Assembly: GCA_028023455.1 (NCBI GenBank)
Contig: JAQFVV010006231.1
Span: 3,119,478 to 3,183,477 of the forward strand
Direction: 5' to 3'
From: Epiperipatus broadwayi
Lineage: Eukaryota; Onychophora; Udeonychophora; Euonychophora; Peripatidae
DNA: 64,000 bases
How positions within the stretch are numbered: the stretch's first letter is position 1; every line of letters begins with the position of its first letter. Below are positions 37,674 to 50,044 of the stretch, piece after piece. Position numbers and translations under genes: made by a program. Under the pieces are notes generated by a model. The model was not told the origin of the DNA, did no database searches, and saw only the letters and a list, made by a program, of their open reading frames with translations.

Positions 37674-38632
37674 TGTTATAAACTAAAGTTTTTTGAGTAG
37701 TTTAAAGTGTTTTACATTTTTTAATATCTCTGGAGAATCTTTATCTATAGTGTACCTGTATTAAAAATTTTGATAATATAAGTTATATTAATAACAAATG
37801 TCTTGAATTTTTTTATAACAATAAATGTTGTTATAATTGTGAAACATAAACTTTTGCAGTTTGATGGTAATAATAAGAAGGACTTATAGGGTCATTGTAA
37901 AGATTAAAGAATTTAAATGAAAATGGGTTGAGAAGATAGTGGGAAAATAAATGATGGACTAACATTTTTAACTGGATATTTAAAAAAATAATAAAAACTG
38001 TCCTCAAAAAACATTTATCTGGAGATGGCTAAAAAGCTTGTGACAGATATTTGCAATAAAGAAATTTTTTCATAGACAAATAATGACTGATGATAAAAGA
38101 TACTATTCACATACATAATTTACTTATACAATAATTTTAATAAGATATAAATGTCTTCGTGCTATTTTTTCTAACAGCGATACCTTCAGACTTTATTATC
38201 TATTAAGAATTTAAATAGCTGATTAATAATATACTCTCAATTTTAATAAATTATGCAGAATATAAGTGTTGATGTTATATAATATCTAGCTATTTATATA
38301 ATTAATATATTGCAAAGCTGCAGCCTATTATTAAAAGTGAATGCAGTTAAATGCTATCTAATAGCTAATCTTATTTTATGGTTAAGTGATATTTAGGATT
38401 TATATATTATGATTGTTTCTTAAAACCAATATTGTGTGTTTGTAATGTCTTATATTTTATTTTTATAATGAATTAATAAAGATCGCTTAAGTGCATATAT
38501 TTATAATAAAGCTTCAATTTTTAAAAAATTTCACTCATATCAAAACTATTTGCTGCATTTTTTAATAATAACTTTTTATAATTAGATCTTATATTATATA
38601 CAAAAAATCTGAGTTAAGACTTTTTTTTATAG

Positions 38633-38732
38633 AAAGGATGACCCGAATAAGCCAACTGGATTGACAAAACTTCCTCGTATACCTAAGAAACCAGATTTTC
38701 TAATAGGAGAAGAAGGGATTGAAAATCGAAAA
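38633..38732 (+). CDS. Pld: Phospholipase D, PX-domain loop exon
   Basis: Exon after a T-rich tract and AG at 38631-38632. Its first base completes the Gly codon, and it ends in phase 0 before GTATTT. It encodes KDDPNKPTGLTKLPRIPKKP plus DFLIGEEGIENRK. The LPR(I/F)PKKP(D/E)xL block followed by a run ending in R(K) corresponds to the PLD stretch where PLD1 has LPR...F.GRRKQLEDYL. The loop is short compared with Drosophila Pld, where this region carries a long insertion. The donor (GTATTT) is weaker than the other donors in the gene. Confidence 0.88.
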
Positions 38733-39116
38733 GTATTTTTTTTTATTATTTCCTATATAAAATTTTGGTGTATTTTTTTGATGTTAATATATTTTTTTAT
38801 TTTTTATTTCATAGAAGTATTGTAAAAGTTTGTGAAAACTCCTTTTGCGTCATAGTCCTAAAAAGCTTGCACATACATACATAAACACACGAAAAAAATA
38901 ACCGTTCTACTTCACATTATATGAAATGGTTTTACTATATAAGAGAAATTTAAAAAAATATTTAAAGATTTTAATTAAGTTGTCTGTGCTTTTAAGAAAT
39001 ATATTATAATTATCAATAAAATATATGAGCACAGACTTTCAGATGACCCATCACTCTCCACTCTATCTAATAACACTGATACACTCAAGCACATATATGC
39101 AGAAAAGATCAATAAT

Positions 39117-39162
39117 CACCAATATACGTATTTCATGCTAAACCAGCAATCATCAGTTGATC
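39117..39162 (-). ncRNA. Hammerhead ribozyme, type I, family A (minus unit)
   Basis: CTGATGA (39150-39156) and GAAA intact. Stem I ATCAA/TTGGT includes one T-G. Stem II TGCTG/TAGCA has a T-T at its base. Stem III ATA-CG-TAT, cleavage after TATA. Confidence 0.65.
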
Positions 39163-39812
39163 CAGATTATCATCTCCCACACATATATACTATAAGTGCT
39201 CAGATATATATTAAGATAGACAATCTTCATACTTTAATGGACAGGCTCCAATCTACTACACACTCCAACTCTTCAACCTGTCCATCCAATTGAAAATCTG
39301 ATGATGGAATGCTCAAAGGCCGCCCTGCAGCCGAGATTCTTGTCACACCCATGTTGACCTAAGATCAATCTGAACCCCATATGTACAGAACATAATCCAT
39401 TTAATATACGTGCTTGAGTGTATCAGTGTTATTAGATAGAGTGGGGAGTGATGGGTCATCTGAAAGTCTGTGCTCATATATCCTTTATTACATATATAGA
39501 CACAGGTATATAAAAGCCTGTGTTTCAGTTATTACATTGTAGAGATGTCTGCCCATCCTTGCATATGTATTAAATGGATTATGTCCTGTACATATGGGGT
39601 TCAGATTGATCTTAGGTCAACATGGGTGTGACAAGAATCTTGGCCTCAGGGTGGCCTTCGAGCATTCCATCATCAGATTTTCAATTGGATGGACAGGTTG
39701 AAGAGTTGGAGTGTGTAGTAGATTGGAGCCTGTCCATTAAGGTATGAAGATTGTCTATCTTAATATATATCTGAGCACTTATAGTATATATGTGTGGGAG
39801 ATGATAATCTGG

Positions 39813-39856
39813 ACCAACTGATGATTGCTGGTTTAGCGTGAAATATGTATATTGGT
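39813..39856 (+). ncRNA. Hammerhead ribozyme, type I, family A (plus unit)
   Basis: Stem I ACCAA (39813-39817) pairs with TTGGT (39852-39856). CTGATGA at 39818-39824. Stem II spans 39825-39839 around a GTT loop, with a T-T at its base and two G-U type pairs. GAAA at 39840-39843. Stem III ATA-TG-TAT; predicted cleavage after A39851. All core residues are canonical, so this copy could be catalytically competent if transcribed. Confidence 0.68.
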
Positions 39857-40289
39857 GATTATTTATCTTTTCAGCATATATGTGCTTGAGTGTATCAGTG
39901 TTATTAGATAGAGTGGAGAGTGATGGGTCATCTGAAAGTCTGTGCTCATATATCCTATATTACATATATAGACACAGGTATATGAAAGCCTGTGTTTCAG
40001 TTATAATTATCAATAGTAATAAATACTAGACAAATTTTAACCAAAATCATTTGTAGTTTTAATAATTAGTTCAAAAAATAAATACATATAACATGTATAC
40101 TAAGAAAAGTTTGTTTAATACTTTAAAATTAAAATGTTAATTATATCAAGAGAGTATGCTAAGCATTCTTTCAACTAACTGTTAGTCACACTCATAACTC
40201 TAGTTATCCACGAGGATTGCGAGATTTATAGAAAAATCACAAAAGTGGTGATTTACATAAAATTTGATTATAAGTTGTAAATAAATGTA

Positions 40290-40523
40290 TTAAATGGGCC
40301 ACTTTTTTGATGTGGTAATGCATGATTCTTGTTGATTGTATGTATGTTGTTGGCAATGTGCCAGGATTCTAACTTTGCATTTAGCATTGTTTCTTCCCGA
40401 GCAGACAATACTGGCAGATGTGGGTTCAAAGCTATGACCATGTTTAGATTCATGTTCAAGGAAAATAGATTTAATATCAATATCCATATAAGTCTTAGCT
40501 TGATTATATTGGTAGCTTTGCAT
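40290..40523 (-). pseudogene. Penelope-like protein C-terminal remnant
   Basis: Minus-strand reading IKSIFLEHESKHGHSFEPTS, followed by ASIV and later TYNQQES. This resembles the end of the GIY-YIG region of Penelope proteins (S.L.EH...HGH.F.....I...., then T.N....). The two overlapping minus ORFs and one plus ORF here are shadows of this fragment. The match is short, so the call is tentative. Confidence 0.5.
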
Positions 40524-41355
40524 CTTTAATAAATGCTATAAATCACAATATAGACTTTGAAAATGATTATAAAAAATACATTTACAATATTTATATTATA
40601 TAAAAATAGCAAAATATTTTTAATAATATTGCTTTAACAATTTAATTGATATTTTATAGAGCTATTTCGTATTTATAGATAGTTGTTGTTTTTTTTTTTT
40701 TTACAAAAAAATAAAATTTAAGATGCAAACTAAAAATTTTTATATAAAACATGAAAATATTCTATTCATCTTATATTATTTATGTGCATATGCAATTTTT
40801 TGTTGTTATTTTACAGTTCTATAACATATCTACATAATAGAACCATGATTTTTATTTAATAAAATTTTTTAATATATATTCAACAGTTTATATATATATA
40901 TCATTATTTTATAATCACTTGTGTATTTATGAGCAATCAATGAACACTAAATGATTTTGCTCTGATTAATTATTAACTTTTGGTTCTTGTCTGTAAGCAG
41001 TACTGGATTGCACTTACCCATTCAGTAAAAATCTTTACTTTTAGTCTGCTTCTGTAAATACAAAATTAATGCTGTAATACTGATTTTAACCTAAGAAACA
41101 TTACATAATTTTATTTTTTTTAAATATACCACAGTGCCACAACTATTAAGTCATTAGGAAAAACAATATCTGGAGCCTAACAGGAGTGAGGAGTCCATAA
41201 TCTCAAAAATTTATTTTTACGCCTCATAGCTTTTTTGGTGATGTATTTTCAAGCTCTTAATATATTAAATCATAATTACAGCTTGAATCTGTTTTTGAGA
41301 ACAATTTGAAAAATAGTCACTTGGGAGTGATTTTATTATTGAAAGAATCTCGTAT

Positions 41356-41464
41356 TGTCAAGCGTTGGTGGTCGAATGATCAGCACAGCTGTCTTACAAG
41401 AAGTTGTCCCAGGTTTGTGGGTTCCCTTCCAAGCCGATGCTTTGACATATGAAAGAAAAAAAAG
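41356..41464 (+). repeat. tRNA-like SINE, subtype 1
   Basis: TGTCAAGCGTTGGTGGTCGA at the 5' end, anticodon-like region CTGTCTTACAAGAAG, B-box-like GGGTTCCCTTCC, GCCGATGC acceptor strand, then TTTGACATATGAAAGAAAAAA. Confidence 0.8.
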
Positions 41465-41619
41465 AATATATATATCATTTAAGTAATTGTCAGAATTATT
41501 AATTATTTTCGGCAAGAGAATTTAATGAAGTATATAGTATTTTAATGTTGCTTTTCATATTTCTAATAACTGTGGTTGGCATTAAACAATGTTTTAGTAA
41601 ATTAAAAATATGTAAATAG

Positions 41620-41735
41620 AGGAATTTGAACTCAGATTTTTTTAGCCTATTCATCCTCTACTCCATCTCAAGCAATTGATGCATATGATCACACACACGA
41701 AAAAAGATACATGATCCCCAATATATATATATATA
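41620..41735 (-). repeat. Family A 3' fragment
   Basis: Minus strand ends in AAATCTGAGTTCAAATTCCT, the B-box-like end; cut off in a TA tract. Confidence 0.6.
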
Positions 41736-41817
41736 TATAACATAAATAAACTGATCAATATACATGATCCCCAATATATATATATATATATAACATAAAT
41801 AAACTGATCAATAAGAA
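41711..41817. repeat. Tandem duplication of a 53-bp unit
   Basis: CATGATCCCCAATATATA through AAACTGATCAATA occurs twice in a row. Confidence 0.9.
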
Positions 41818-44800
41818 ATATTAAAATATCATTGGATTGTCAAAAATCCAAATATTAAAATCTCAAATATTCTAATATTCATTGTAACTTAATAAAGATG
41901 ATCAAACGATCCAAATGTATTAAATAATTATTTAATAAACGGAAAAGAAATTTGTAGCTTTTATTTTATATCAAAGAGCAAAGAATTAAGTATGCAACTT
42001 GCTGAGCAAAAGCTACTAAACAAAAGATCAGACTGAGTTATCAATCATATTAAGGGTCATTGGATTAAATGAAATATACTCCTGGATAGTAGCTATATAG
42101 CCATAAGGTCATAAATATTAAAATGATGAGTAGGGATAAATTTAACATATTTCTATAATTAGATTTCTCAAGATATCACAATAAACAAATTATTAATAAC
42201 AACTATTATAACTCAGGTATATGGAAATCATGTGAGGTGAGTACCCTAGTAACTCAATAAAATATCTGCTCAGGTATACAGACAGTAGATTTTATCCACT
42301 TTCATTTCTTGGTTTGATGTTAAGTGCATATCCAAACAAATACCAAGTGAATATGGTCTAGCAGAGTGCCACTAGATTATTTGAATCTAGACACAGTTAT
42401 ATCTAATAACCTTTCACATGTACCGGGTTTGAATCCCTTTTGGTACCTTATTTCTTACAAAATGTATGATTTTGATTTTAGACCCATAGCACTGTATGCA
42501 CTAATATTTAAGTAAACACCTAGGTCACATAAAACATCTTTAAACTGAAGTGGAATTCATTAGACACAAATCATTTCTCAGATCTTAGCATAATGAATGT
42601 GTTTCAATATTTTTTATATGTTTTACTAGCTCAGATTACTATTAATTTAGGATGGCAATTCACTCATCCTTGCATGAAATAGATGATGGGATGGTGGTTA
42701 TAATAATACTAAGAAATCACTAAATACTATGAAATCAATATTTATTTATGGCCTTTAAACATATTAATTAAAACGTTGATGATGATGATGATGATAACAA
42801 TAATGACAATGGTTTCAACCACAGCTTTTAGGACTAAGCTTAATCATAAAACCTAATTTTTATAAAGAAATTCATAATTATTGTTAATCTTAGCATATTT
42901 AATCATATCTTAAACAACTAATATTCAACCATTGTTGATGAATGATCACACTTGATAAAGACTACTCTTAATGAACTATATACGCCTCGTTTAATAACAT
43001 AAACTAATATTTATTACTGCATTTCTAACATATACATAAAAATTTCTATATTTACATGAAAATTTATATTAACAATAACAACAATAATCATAATCAACTG
43101 TTTTAAAATCATAACATTAAATTTTAAATTCTTCCCCCTTTCCCGTAAATGTATTTCAAAAGTATATTGTATTAAATTGGGTAACCGATTTGTTAAAATG
43201 TTCCATCCACAAGAAAAGTATTTCATATAAAAAAAAATATTCACTCATTGGCACACATACTTTATAATCTAACATGTAAGCAGAATGTTAAAAAAAAATG
43301 TTAGTAGAATTGAAAGAGCAAGTTTTACCGAATAAGTTTTAAATCATTTTCTCCCCCTCCCTTCTACCTCTGAAATAAGTGCTATACCTTCTTAAAACAA
43401 AATAATTTAATATTTTAACACTGCTTATTACTTCACATTTACTTGCAATTATACACATATAAATATTATTATGTATGTGCGTGTTTTATCCCATAATAGC
43501 AAAATATTATTTAAAACCAAAATAATAATACAAAAAAATATTTTACACATTAATATTTCATAACTGTAAATTAATAAACAAATAATTTTGATACATTCAA
43601 GATCATTTATGAAGCTCAAAGTTATTATTAGTAAGACATTCTTGTTTTTAATTGATCTGAATAGTCTTTAAAAGTTCTTTAAATAAAATATACCACTTTA
43701 TTGCTAAAATTTTATTAAGACTCTGCTATCATTAAAAAAATATATCAAAAAAAAATTTTATACTACCAGTTCTTTGTAGCGACTTCTAATGAGTCAAATT
43801 TCTCTTGTTTAATGTCCATCTTTGGCAGCAACAATTTCCGTGTTTCTTTGGAACAATCTTTTTCTTAAAGTGTATAATTATTTGATGATGATGATCCTAT
43901 TGAGGTTATTTGCTTTAGTGGGCAATTTGGAAATTCTTATACTGATTTAAAATTTTTCCATTCAGCATGATTCCCGTCGTGGATGAAATACAGCAGTTGT
44001 TTTCACATTGTAATTTTTCTGGGGTTCAAACTCAGTTACTGGAACAATTAATTGGACTTGATGATTAATATTTATCAGTAGATTAATTCATCTTTCTGAT
44101 CTCCTTCGAATGCAGGTGAATGTTTTCTTCTTTCTATTTAAAAACATCTTATTTCTCTGGTCAGTTGAAAGGTGTAGAATATTATTTTTCAGACAAGACA
44201 TCTTTTCTTTCCTATATGATCTACAGCTCCATGATGGTCAGGTCTTGATGGGACACATATCTAATTTTTCTACCTCGTCATTTCTTATATTTTCAACATT
44301 CAAAACTTCATAAAAAATGATTTAAAAAAAAACTATCTAGCAGAACTAAAAATGTTTGTCTGCTTTAAGTTTCAATAATTTTTAAAAAGTCTCTCTCACA
44401 ATATATTATAATAACAATAATCTAATCGCTCAACTGATTTTCCAGACTGCTTTTATATCCGATTTTTGAGTCAACTCACCCAATTAGAGTGATAGTGTGA
44501 ATTGCTATTTTTGACCAACCCAAAAAATCACACACCTGGTTTTCAGACACTTTTGTCTTAAAAAAAATTGACTTAATCCTTTTTCCTTTTTCACGTATAT
44601 CTGTAATATCTAAAATCGGAGTTTCTTTTCTTTAATCTTAAGATGAGACAATTTCAAAATTAGAGTTCCCACCAAGGTTAAGCTCCCAAAATGACAAACA
44701 ATCATTTACAAAAACAAAATTGATACAAAAATAGATATCTGATTCAACATATTTGTAAAAAAATAATTTGACAGATTTAACCCTTCTTTTTCTTTCAATA

Positions 44801-45354
44801 TTTAATAAATGTAAATTTCTGTATGTAATGTACACACATACTTTATCATTTCAAATCATTCATAAACTGTCATTACAATAATCTAATTGCCAGCTTAGTA
44901 ATTATAACCCTAATATTTAAAATTAAATCCTTAGCTTTTAAATCCCAATTATAACTATAGAAAAGCAAAATAGAAGTATAGAATAAGATATTAGAATTGA
45001 TCAAGCATAGGTTAGTTTTAAAGAAAGTTAAATATCTGAAATATAAAACAATCAATAGCTTACACATACACTGCCTATACGTATGCATTATAACTTTGCT
45101 TTTTAACAGAAAAATTAAAAATTGAATAGTTTAAATGTGTGTATTACCTTTCTATCAACACACAAACAATTAAAGTATATAACTGTGGCCCCACTATCTT
45201 TCGGTCTAAAGCTTTTAGAACCGGATCTGGTAGGGTTTAAACTTGGATGCCCTACAGCTTCCTTTTTATATAAAAAATGTGATGATGATTTTTGGTTTTA
45301 CATTTTCTGACATGCACATTACTATAAATTTAGCTAATGACTAAATTGTAATGG

Positions 45355-45390
<36 letters not shown>

Positions 45391-45660
45391 CTGTGCAGAA
45401 CCAGTACTCATCAGTTGAACCAGATCATTATCTCCCACACATATATACAATCAGTCATATATTAAGGTAGCAATTCTTCAGACTTTAATGAACAGGTTTC
45501 AATCTTCTCATCCTTTCAAAAGTTCTGGTTTTACACAAAATACATATATTGGGAAGCATGTTTGTTTTTTAACATGTATGTTGTTATGTGTATCAGTTGC
45601 TTGAGGTGAAGTGGAGAATAAATAGACTGAAAAATCTTTAGTTCAAATCACTCTTACATA
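45391..45660. repeat. Rearranged family A locus with a split ribozyme
   Basis: The minus part (45391-45525) contains CTGATGA (45408-45414) and half of stem II, then breaks at a TA tract. The plus part (from about 45520) starts with the other half (CTGGTTTTACACAAAATACA, then TATATTGGGA) and runs to the B-box-like AGTTCAAATC end. Confidence 0.6.
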
Positions 45661-45667
45661 TATAAAA

Positions 45668-45716
45668 AACATTCATAATAAGCAAGTTACATACATTCAT
45701 AATAAGCAAGTTACAT
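45668..45716. repeat. Two 24-bp tandem copies
   Basis: ACATTCATAATAAGCAAGTT(ACAT) repeated directly. Confidence 0.9.
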
Positions 45717-46269
45717 ATTGCCTTAGAATTAAATTAAAAATTAATAAAAAATTGAAAAGCATTTCAAATAGTCAAAGCAGGCTTTAGATACTATGAGAGC
45801 TATTCAGTATAATGAGACATTGAAAATAGACCTGGAAAAGATAATTTGTGATTCTACAAACTCAAAAATAGGAAAAAAAAAATTTTTTTAATGATGGACT
45901 TTCTTAACTTGCTTTAATATCGTCAATAATTAAAACTTCTAATATGAATGAATGTATGCATATAGAGACAGTGGCTCTTTTGCCTTCAGATTCAATTATT
46001 GTAATCACTGTCTTACTATGATATCTATGTTTAGAAAAAACTTGTTGATTTTATTAAATCATTAGTATGGAATTTTAATATAATGAGTTATAATTGTTAG
46101 ATAGAAGCCGAACTCTAATGCACTATTACTTTAAATATTATAAATCTCCACACACTCATATCTCAGTAAGAGTTTAAAAAACTTAAGTGAATCATAATTG
46201 GAGCTTCACTTCCGATCTAACAATTTCAAGATTTTCAGCGCTTTATAATAATAGTTTTATAATAAGTTA

Positions 46270-46392
46270 TAATATTCATTAAGGCTGTAGCCTCAAGCAC
46301 ATGCATATAAAAATGCGATAGTAGGGACCTCTACAGGTCTTAAACCAATTTTTATACGCATGTGCTTGAGGCTACAGCCTTAATGAATATTA
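46270..46392. repeat. Near-perfect 45-bp inverted repeat, 33-bp loop
   Basis: Arms 46270-46314 and 46348-46392 match at 44 of 45 positions (TAATATTCATTAAGGCTGTA...). The loop contains a smaller GACCT-CTAC-AGGTC hairpin. Most likely a small foldback/MITE. Confidence 0.9.
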
Positions 46393-49300
46393 CTTATGCA
46401 ATCAATGTGCGTTTAAATAAATTTATAAGTTATAAGTAGATTTTTATGCATGATAATTTAGCTCAATATTTGTATCTTTGAATTCCAAGTCCAAGTTTAT
46501 CCAAAATATTACATTCATACTTTTATGCACCCCATCCTCCTCCTACAAATTACCATTAAAAATGGGGAATAATAATGAAAAGAAGGTGGTGTTGAATGTT
46601 GCTTTATTAGTAAGATTTTTACGTCTAACTTAAATAAATAGATTCGTAATGTCTATATATATATTTATAAAAATAAAAAACACGTAAATATTTTAATCTC
46701 TAATTAATATTTATTGCAACGAGTACATTATCTTTGGCGTATAGGAATTACGTTCTTTCTTATTGTTTTTAGTTTTGCATAGACTTTTGCAATATTCATT
46801 AATATCAATGACCTCATTTGTAAAGTCATTTTATTAATGAATGCTTCAATAACTTTTGTTAAAAATTGGAAATGTTATTAAATACAATAGATGACATTGC
46901 TTGGACATAATAGTAATAATAATTGTTAAAATTTAAAAAAAGAATTAGTAAAGTTATCTTTTTTAAAAAAATCTTTAAGAATTCTAAAAATGGATTTTTT
47001 TTTGTAATATTTAATCTATTGTATTTGAAATAGAAGTAATAATATTTAATAGTTTAATAATCTACTAAATTATAGTTCAAAAATAAGAGTAATAATCTAA
47101 ATTTAATTTATTTTAGGGCATAATTTGTTTATTATTGCCATAAGTAAAAATTATTACTTAGATTTTCAACTTGCTAATATTTAAATCTTCTTGCCTATAT
47201 ATATATTTGTTAACATAGTTCATATTTATTTTGTTTTTAACTCATTCCAATTTACAATCTTTCTTATATGTTCTAATCACTTGAACTTCTAACTTATTTT
47301 TTTTATATAACTATGTTCATTTATTTTGAGAATTTGTTAATTTTCTCAAAATGTGAATGCTTGAAGAATTATAACTTAAAGAATAAAACATTACAATCAT
47401 AATTTCATTTTACTGAAGAATTCTATCAAAACCATTTTCTGTTGTAATATGTTCCTTATCAAACTGCTTGGACCAGTAATTAATTGGGAATATAGAAAAA
47501 GCAAATAAACAACAAGGTTCATAAGTAGTTTTCAATGTAATGCATTTTTCACTTTATATTAAATTTTTGTATGCAATATTTTATTAGAATAATAAATGAT
47601 ATTGGTTTTTATAAAAATAATAACTTAATTAGTCAGTGGCACTAATTAATTGCAATGAAGAATTTGTCACTACATTTCAATTGAAATATAGAAGATACAT
47701 TAATAACATAGGTACAGTATACTTGCTTTGTTATAAGGAAGATGAAACCCAATCTCGTCTATTCTATATTTGCCAGAGGTTTGATCATATACATTCTTTA
47801 ATACCAACAAAATACATCTGAATTAATTCTATCCAATCCCTTGAGAATACTTTTGCTAGGGATCCTTTTTCAAGTATTTGTGCTGCTTCCTTAACACTTT
47901 GCTTCATGTGGTACACCAGATGAAATATAAAAGATGACCAAATATTTTTTATAACAAAATAGAACAAATAAGACTGATAGAGAAGATTTTTTCATAAGAT
48001 ATTTTTGTGGCCCCATGGCCACTTATAAATCAATCAAATCTTAAGCTTTGGCAATGAATATAAAAATGATCCAAACAGAGCAATATTACTTAAATATTGA
48101 TTTATGTAATTTATGAAAACAGTATGTTTATTTTAGCGATTTAATTTTGCATGAATATTTAAACTAGGCAATAAAATTTTCTTTAAGACATAATATAAAG
48201 AAAATGTTGTAACGAGATAAGCAAATAAAAGCCTTTAATTTTTGGATCCTCAGCTATTAATATCTCAACTCAGTTACAATATGAGTTATTAAATAAATAT
48301 TATTTAATAAATAAATAAGAATAATTATGCAATTAGTTGCTCAGGATATCAAATGCCAAGTTGAATATAATTGTTTCATTCTATTGAACAAAGTGATAAT
48401 GTGATGTGATGAACTGTAGCTTCTCCTTAAACGGAATCAAGAATCTCTCAACAATTATGCCCAGAGAAACCTGTTAGCCACTTTATTTTCCATTCCCCAG
48501 TCTAAGTTTTCCCATATTCTGCTCCATCCCATTTCCATAAAATAATCTTTGTCATCTCTATGGCCTTTATATCTAAATCTTCCTTATCTTTTCCCAAACC
48601 CAGCCTAAAAAACAATAATCCACTTTCTGTATAATCACATGACATTTAAACTACATTTACTTTTACATGCAAAATTTTACACTTGAAAACCTTATAGAAG
48701 ATTGGCTATTAATAAATATAAAGATTTTTTTTCTCATTTAATAAATAATTTGTATGCATTTATTAGTAACAAATTCTTCACAGAGTTTTCTGTAGAATGT
48801 TGCACTTAAAAGAAAGTATAGTTTTAAAAAACGGTATTTTCATATTAATCTGGATATTAGTCTGGCGGTGAAATTTTAGTCTTCATTAAAATCATTATGA
48901 TTATCTATGATTGCTAAATATCTGATAGTACATTCTATTTAAACAATTAAGTAAATTTAATTTTCAACGATAAGTTGTTGAAAATTCTGAAGTATTTTTA
49001 TATGCATTCTTTATTAACTCTTAGCTATCACTTTAAAGATAGCCGTCTTTTTCCATGTGAATAAATTGGCATTAATACAGAAAATGGAGTTATTTACAAC
49101 TTTGTTAAAAATGATTCTTTAAATCCTAATTAATTAAATAAAATGCATTATCAAATATTTACCAATCATAAATAATCTTAAATAACAAAGACTAAAATTT
49201 CACCATCAAACTAATACGTAAGTACCCAAAAAATATATTACAAAATCATTTTTTAATAACTTAGATGTGATTTTTTAATTAACAACTTCATTTATATATT

Positions 49301-49940
49301 AAATTTTAATTTTTCATTTTTTTTTTTTTTAAAATAGTAGATGCATTTTTAATTAATCACAATTTTTAATTCTAACTGATCAGAATTTAATCGCCTTTTT
49401 TAAAAATAAAAAAATTGTTTTCAAATTAAATTTTTTTCTTAAAACAAATTACCTTTTAGAATCTAAACTTTTTTATTTGTGGCAAAAGTAAAACAGTTTT
49501 TTAAAAAACTAAATAAAAAATTACTTCAGTCCACGTGACAATTTGTAATTTGTTAAAATTGATTTCTTTGCAAGTATTGTACAAATAAATATATTCATCT
49601 AAGTTGAAAATTAATTTGGATTTTAGCTTTAAAAAAGAAACTATTGTATTCGCTATAAATGAAAAACAGTTAATTATTATATATTTTGTAAGGATTTATC
49701 ATTGACCTATATATGTATTTTCTACTTAAAAACAATTTTTTTTTAACCAAAGTGATCAAATAATAATATCAATTGTTTTTCATAGGTATTGGTTTATAAC
49801 ACACTTTGTTTTTATTATTACTATCAGAAAGTTTGGCTATACTGCTTTCTTTTTAAAATATCTCCAGTTTGATCTATCCCTTAAGAGAAGGACATTATAT
49901 ATATAGTTAGTTCTAATATGGAATAATAAATGGCATTATG

Positions 49941-50044
49941 TTTTTTTTTCATGTGTCATAGCATCGGCCAGGAAGCGAACCCGCTAACCTGGGACAACTG
50001 CTTGCAAGGCAGCTGTGCTGATGTCTCGACCACCAATGCTTGAC
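49941..50044 (-). repeat. tRNA-like SINE, best-preserved subtype 1 copy
   Basis: Minus strand: TGTCAAGCATTGGTGGTCGA, anticodon-like stem-loop CTGC-CTTGCAA-GCAG (TGC in the anticodon position, Ala-like), variable region TTGTCCCAGGTTAGC, B box GGGTTCGCTTCC, acceptor GGCCGATGC, then TATGACA and a poly-A tail. GCATTGG/CCGATGC forms an acceptor-like stem. Confidence 0.85.

Larger units (their letters stand above)
22962..38632 (+). other. Pld: PLD intron, 15.7 kb
   Basis: Bounded by GTGAGT and ATAG, phase 2. It holds SINEs, several inverted repeats, two Penelope remnants and the 3.6-kb TA-flanked element. I see nothing interpretable in 23410-25175, 27200-28190, 35080-36520 and 37680-38630 apart from AT-rich sequence and a short GT run near 35900. 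Confidence 0.85.
39022..40010. repeat. Family A head-to-head locus, two ribozyme-bearing units
   Basis: A minus unit (39022-39408) and a plus unit (39567-39954) are inverted copies of about 385 bp with few differences. A segment of about 123 bp at 39411-39533 (GTGCTTGAGTGTATCAGTG to TGTTTCAGTTAT) is repeated directly at 39888-40010, period about 477 bp. Each unit carries one hammerhead. Confidence 0.85.

Noticed and set aside
39296-39320. Another CTGATGA box in family A
   Set aside because: No GAAA box or closing stem follows at the right distance.
46270-46392. microRNA precursor interpretation of the hairpin
   Set aside because: Near-perfect long arms without bulges fit a foldback repeat better; no evidence of expression can be seen from sequence.
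47636-47967. Overlapping 60-residue ORFs on both strands
   Set aside because: No motif on either strand and AT-driven composition; could be an old transposase scrap but nothing specific supports it.
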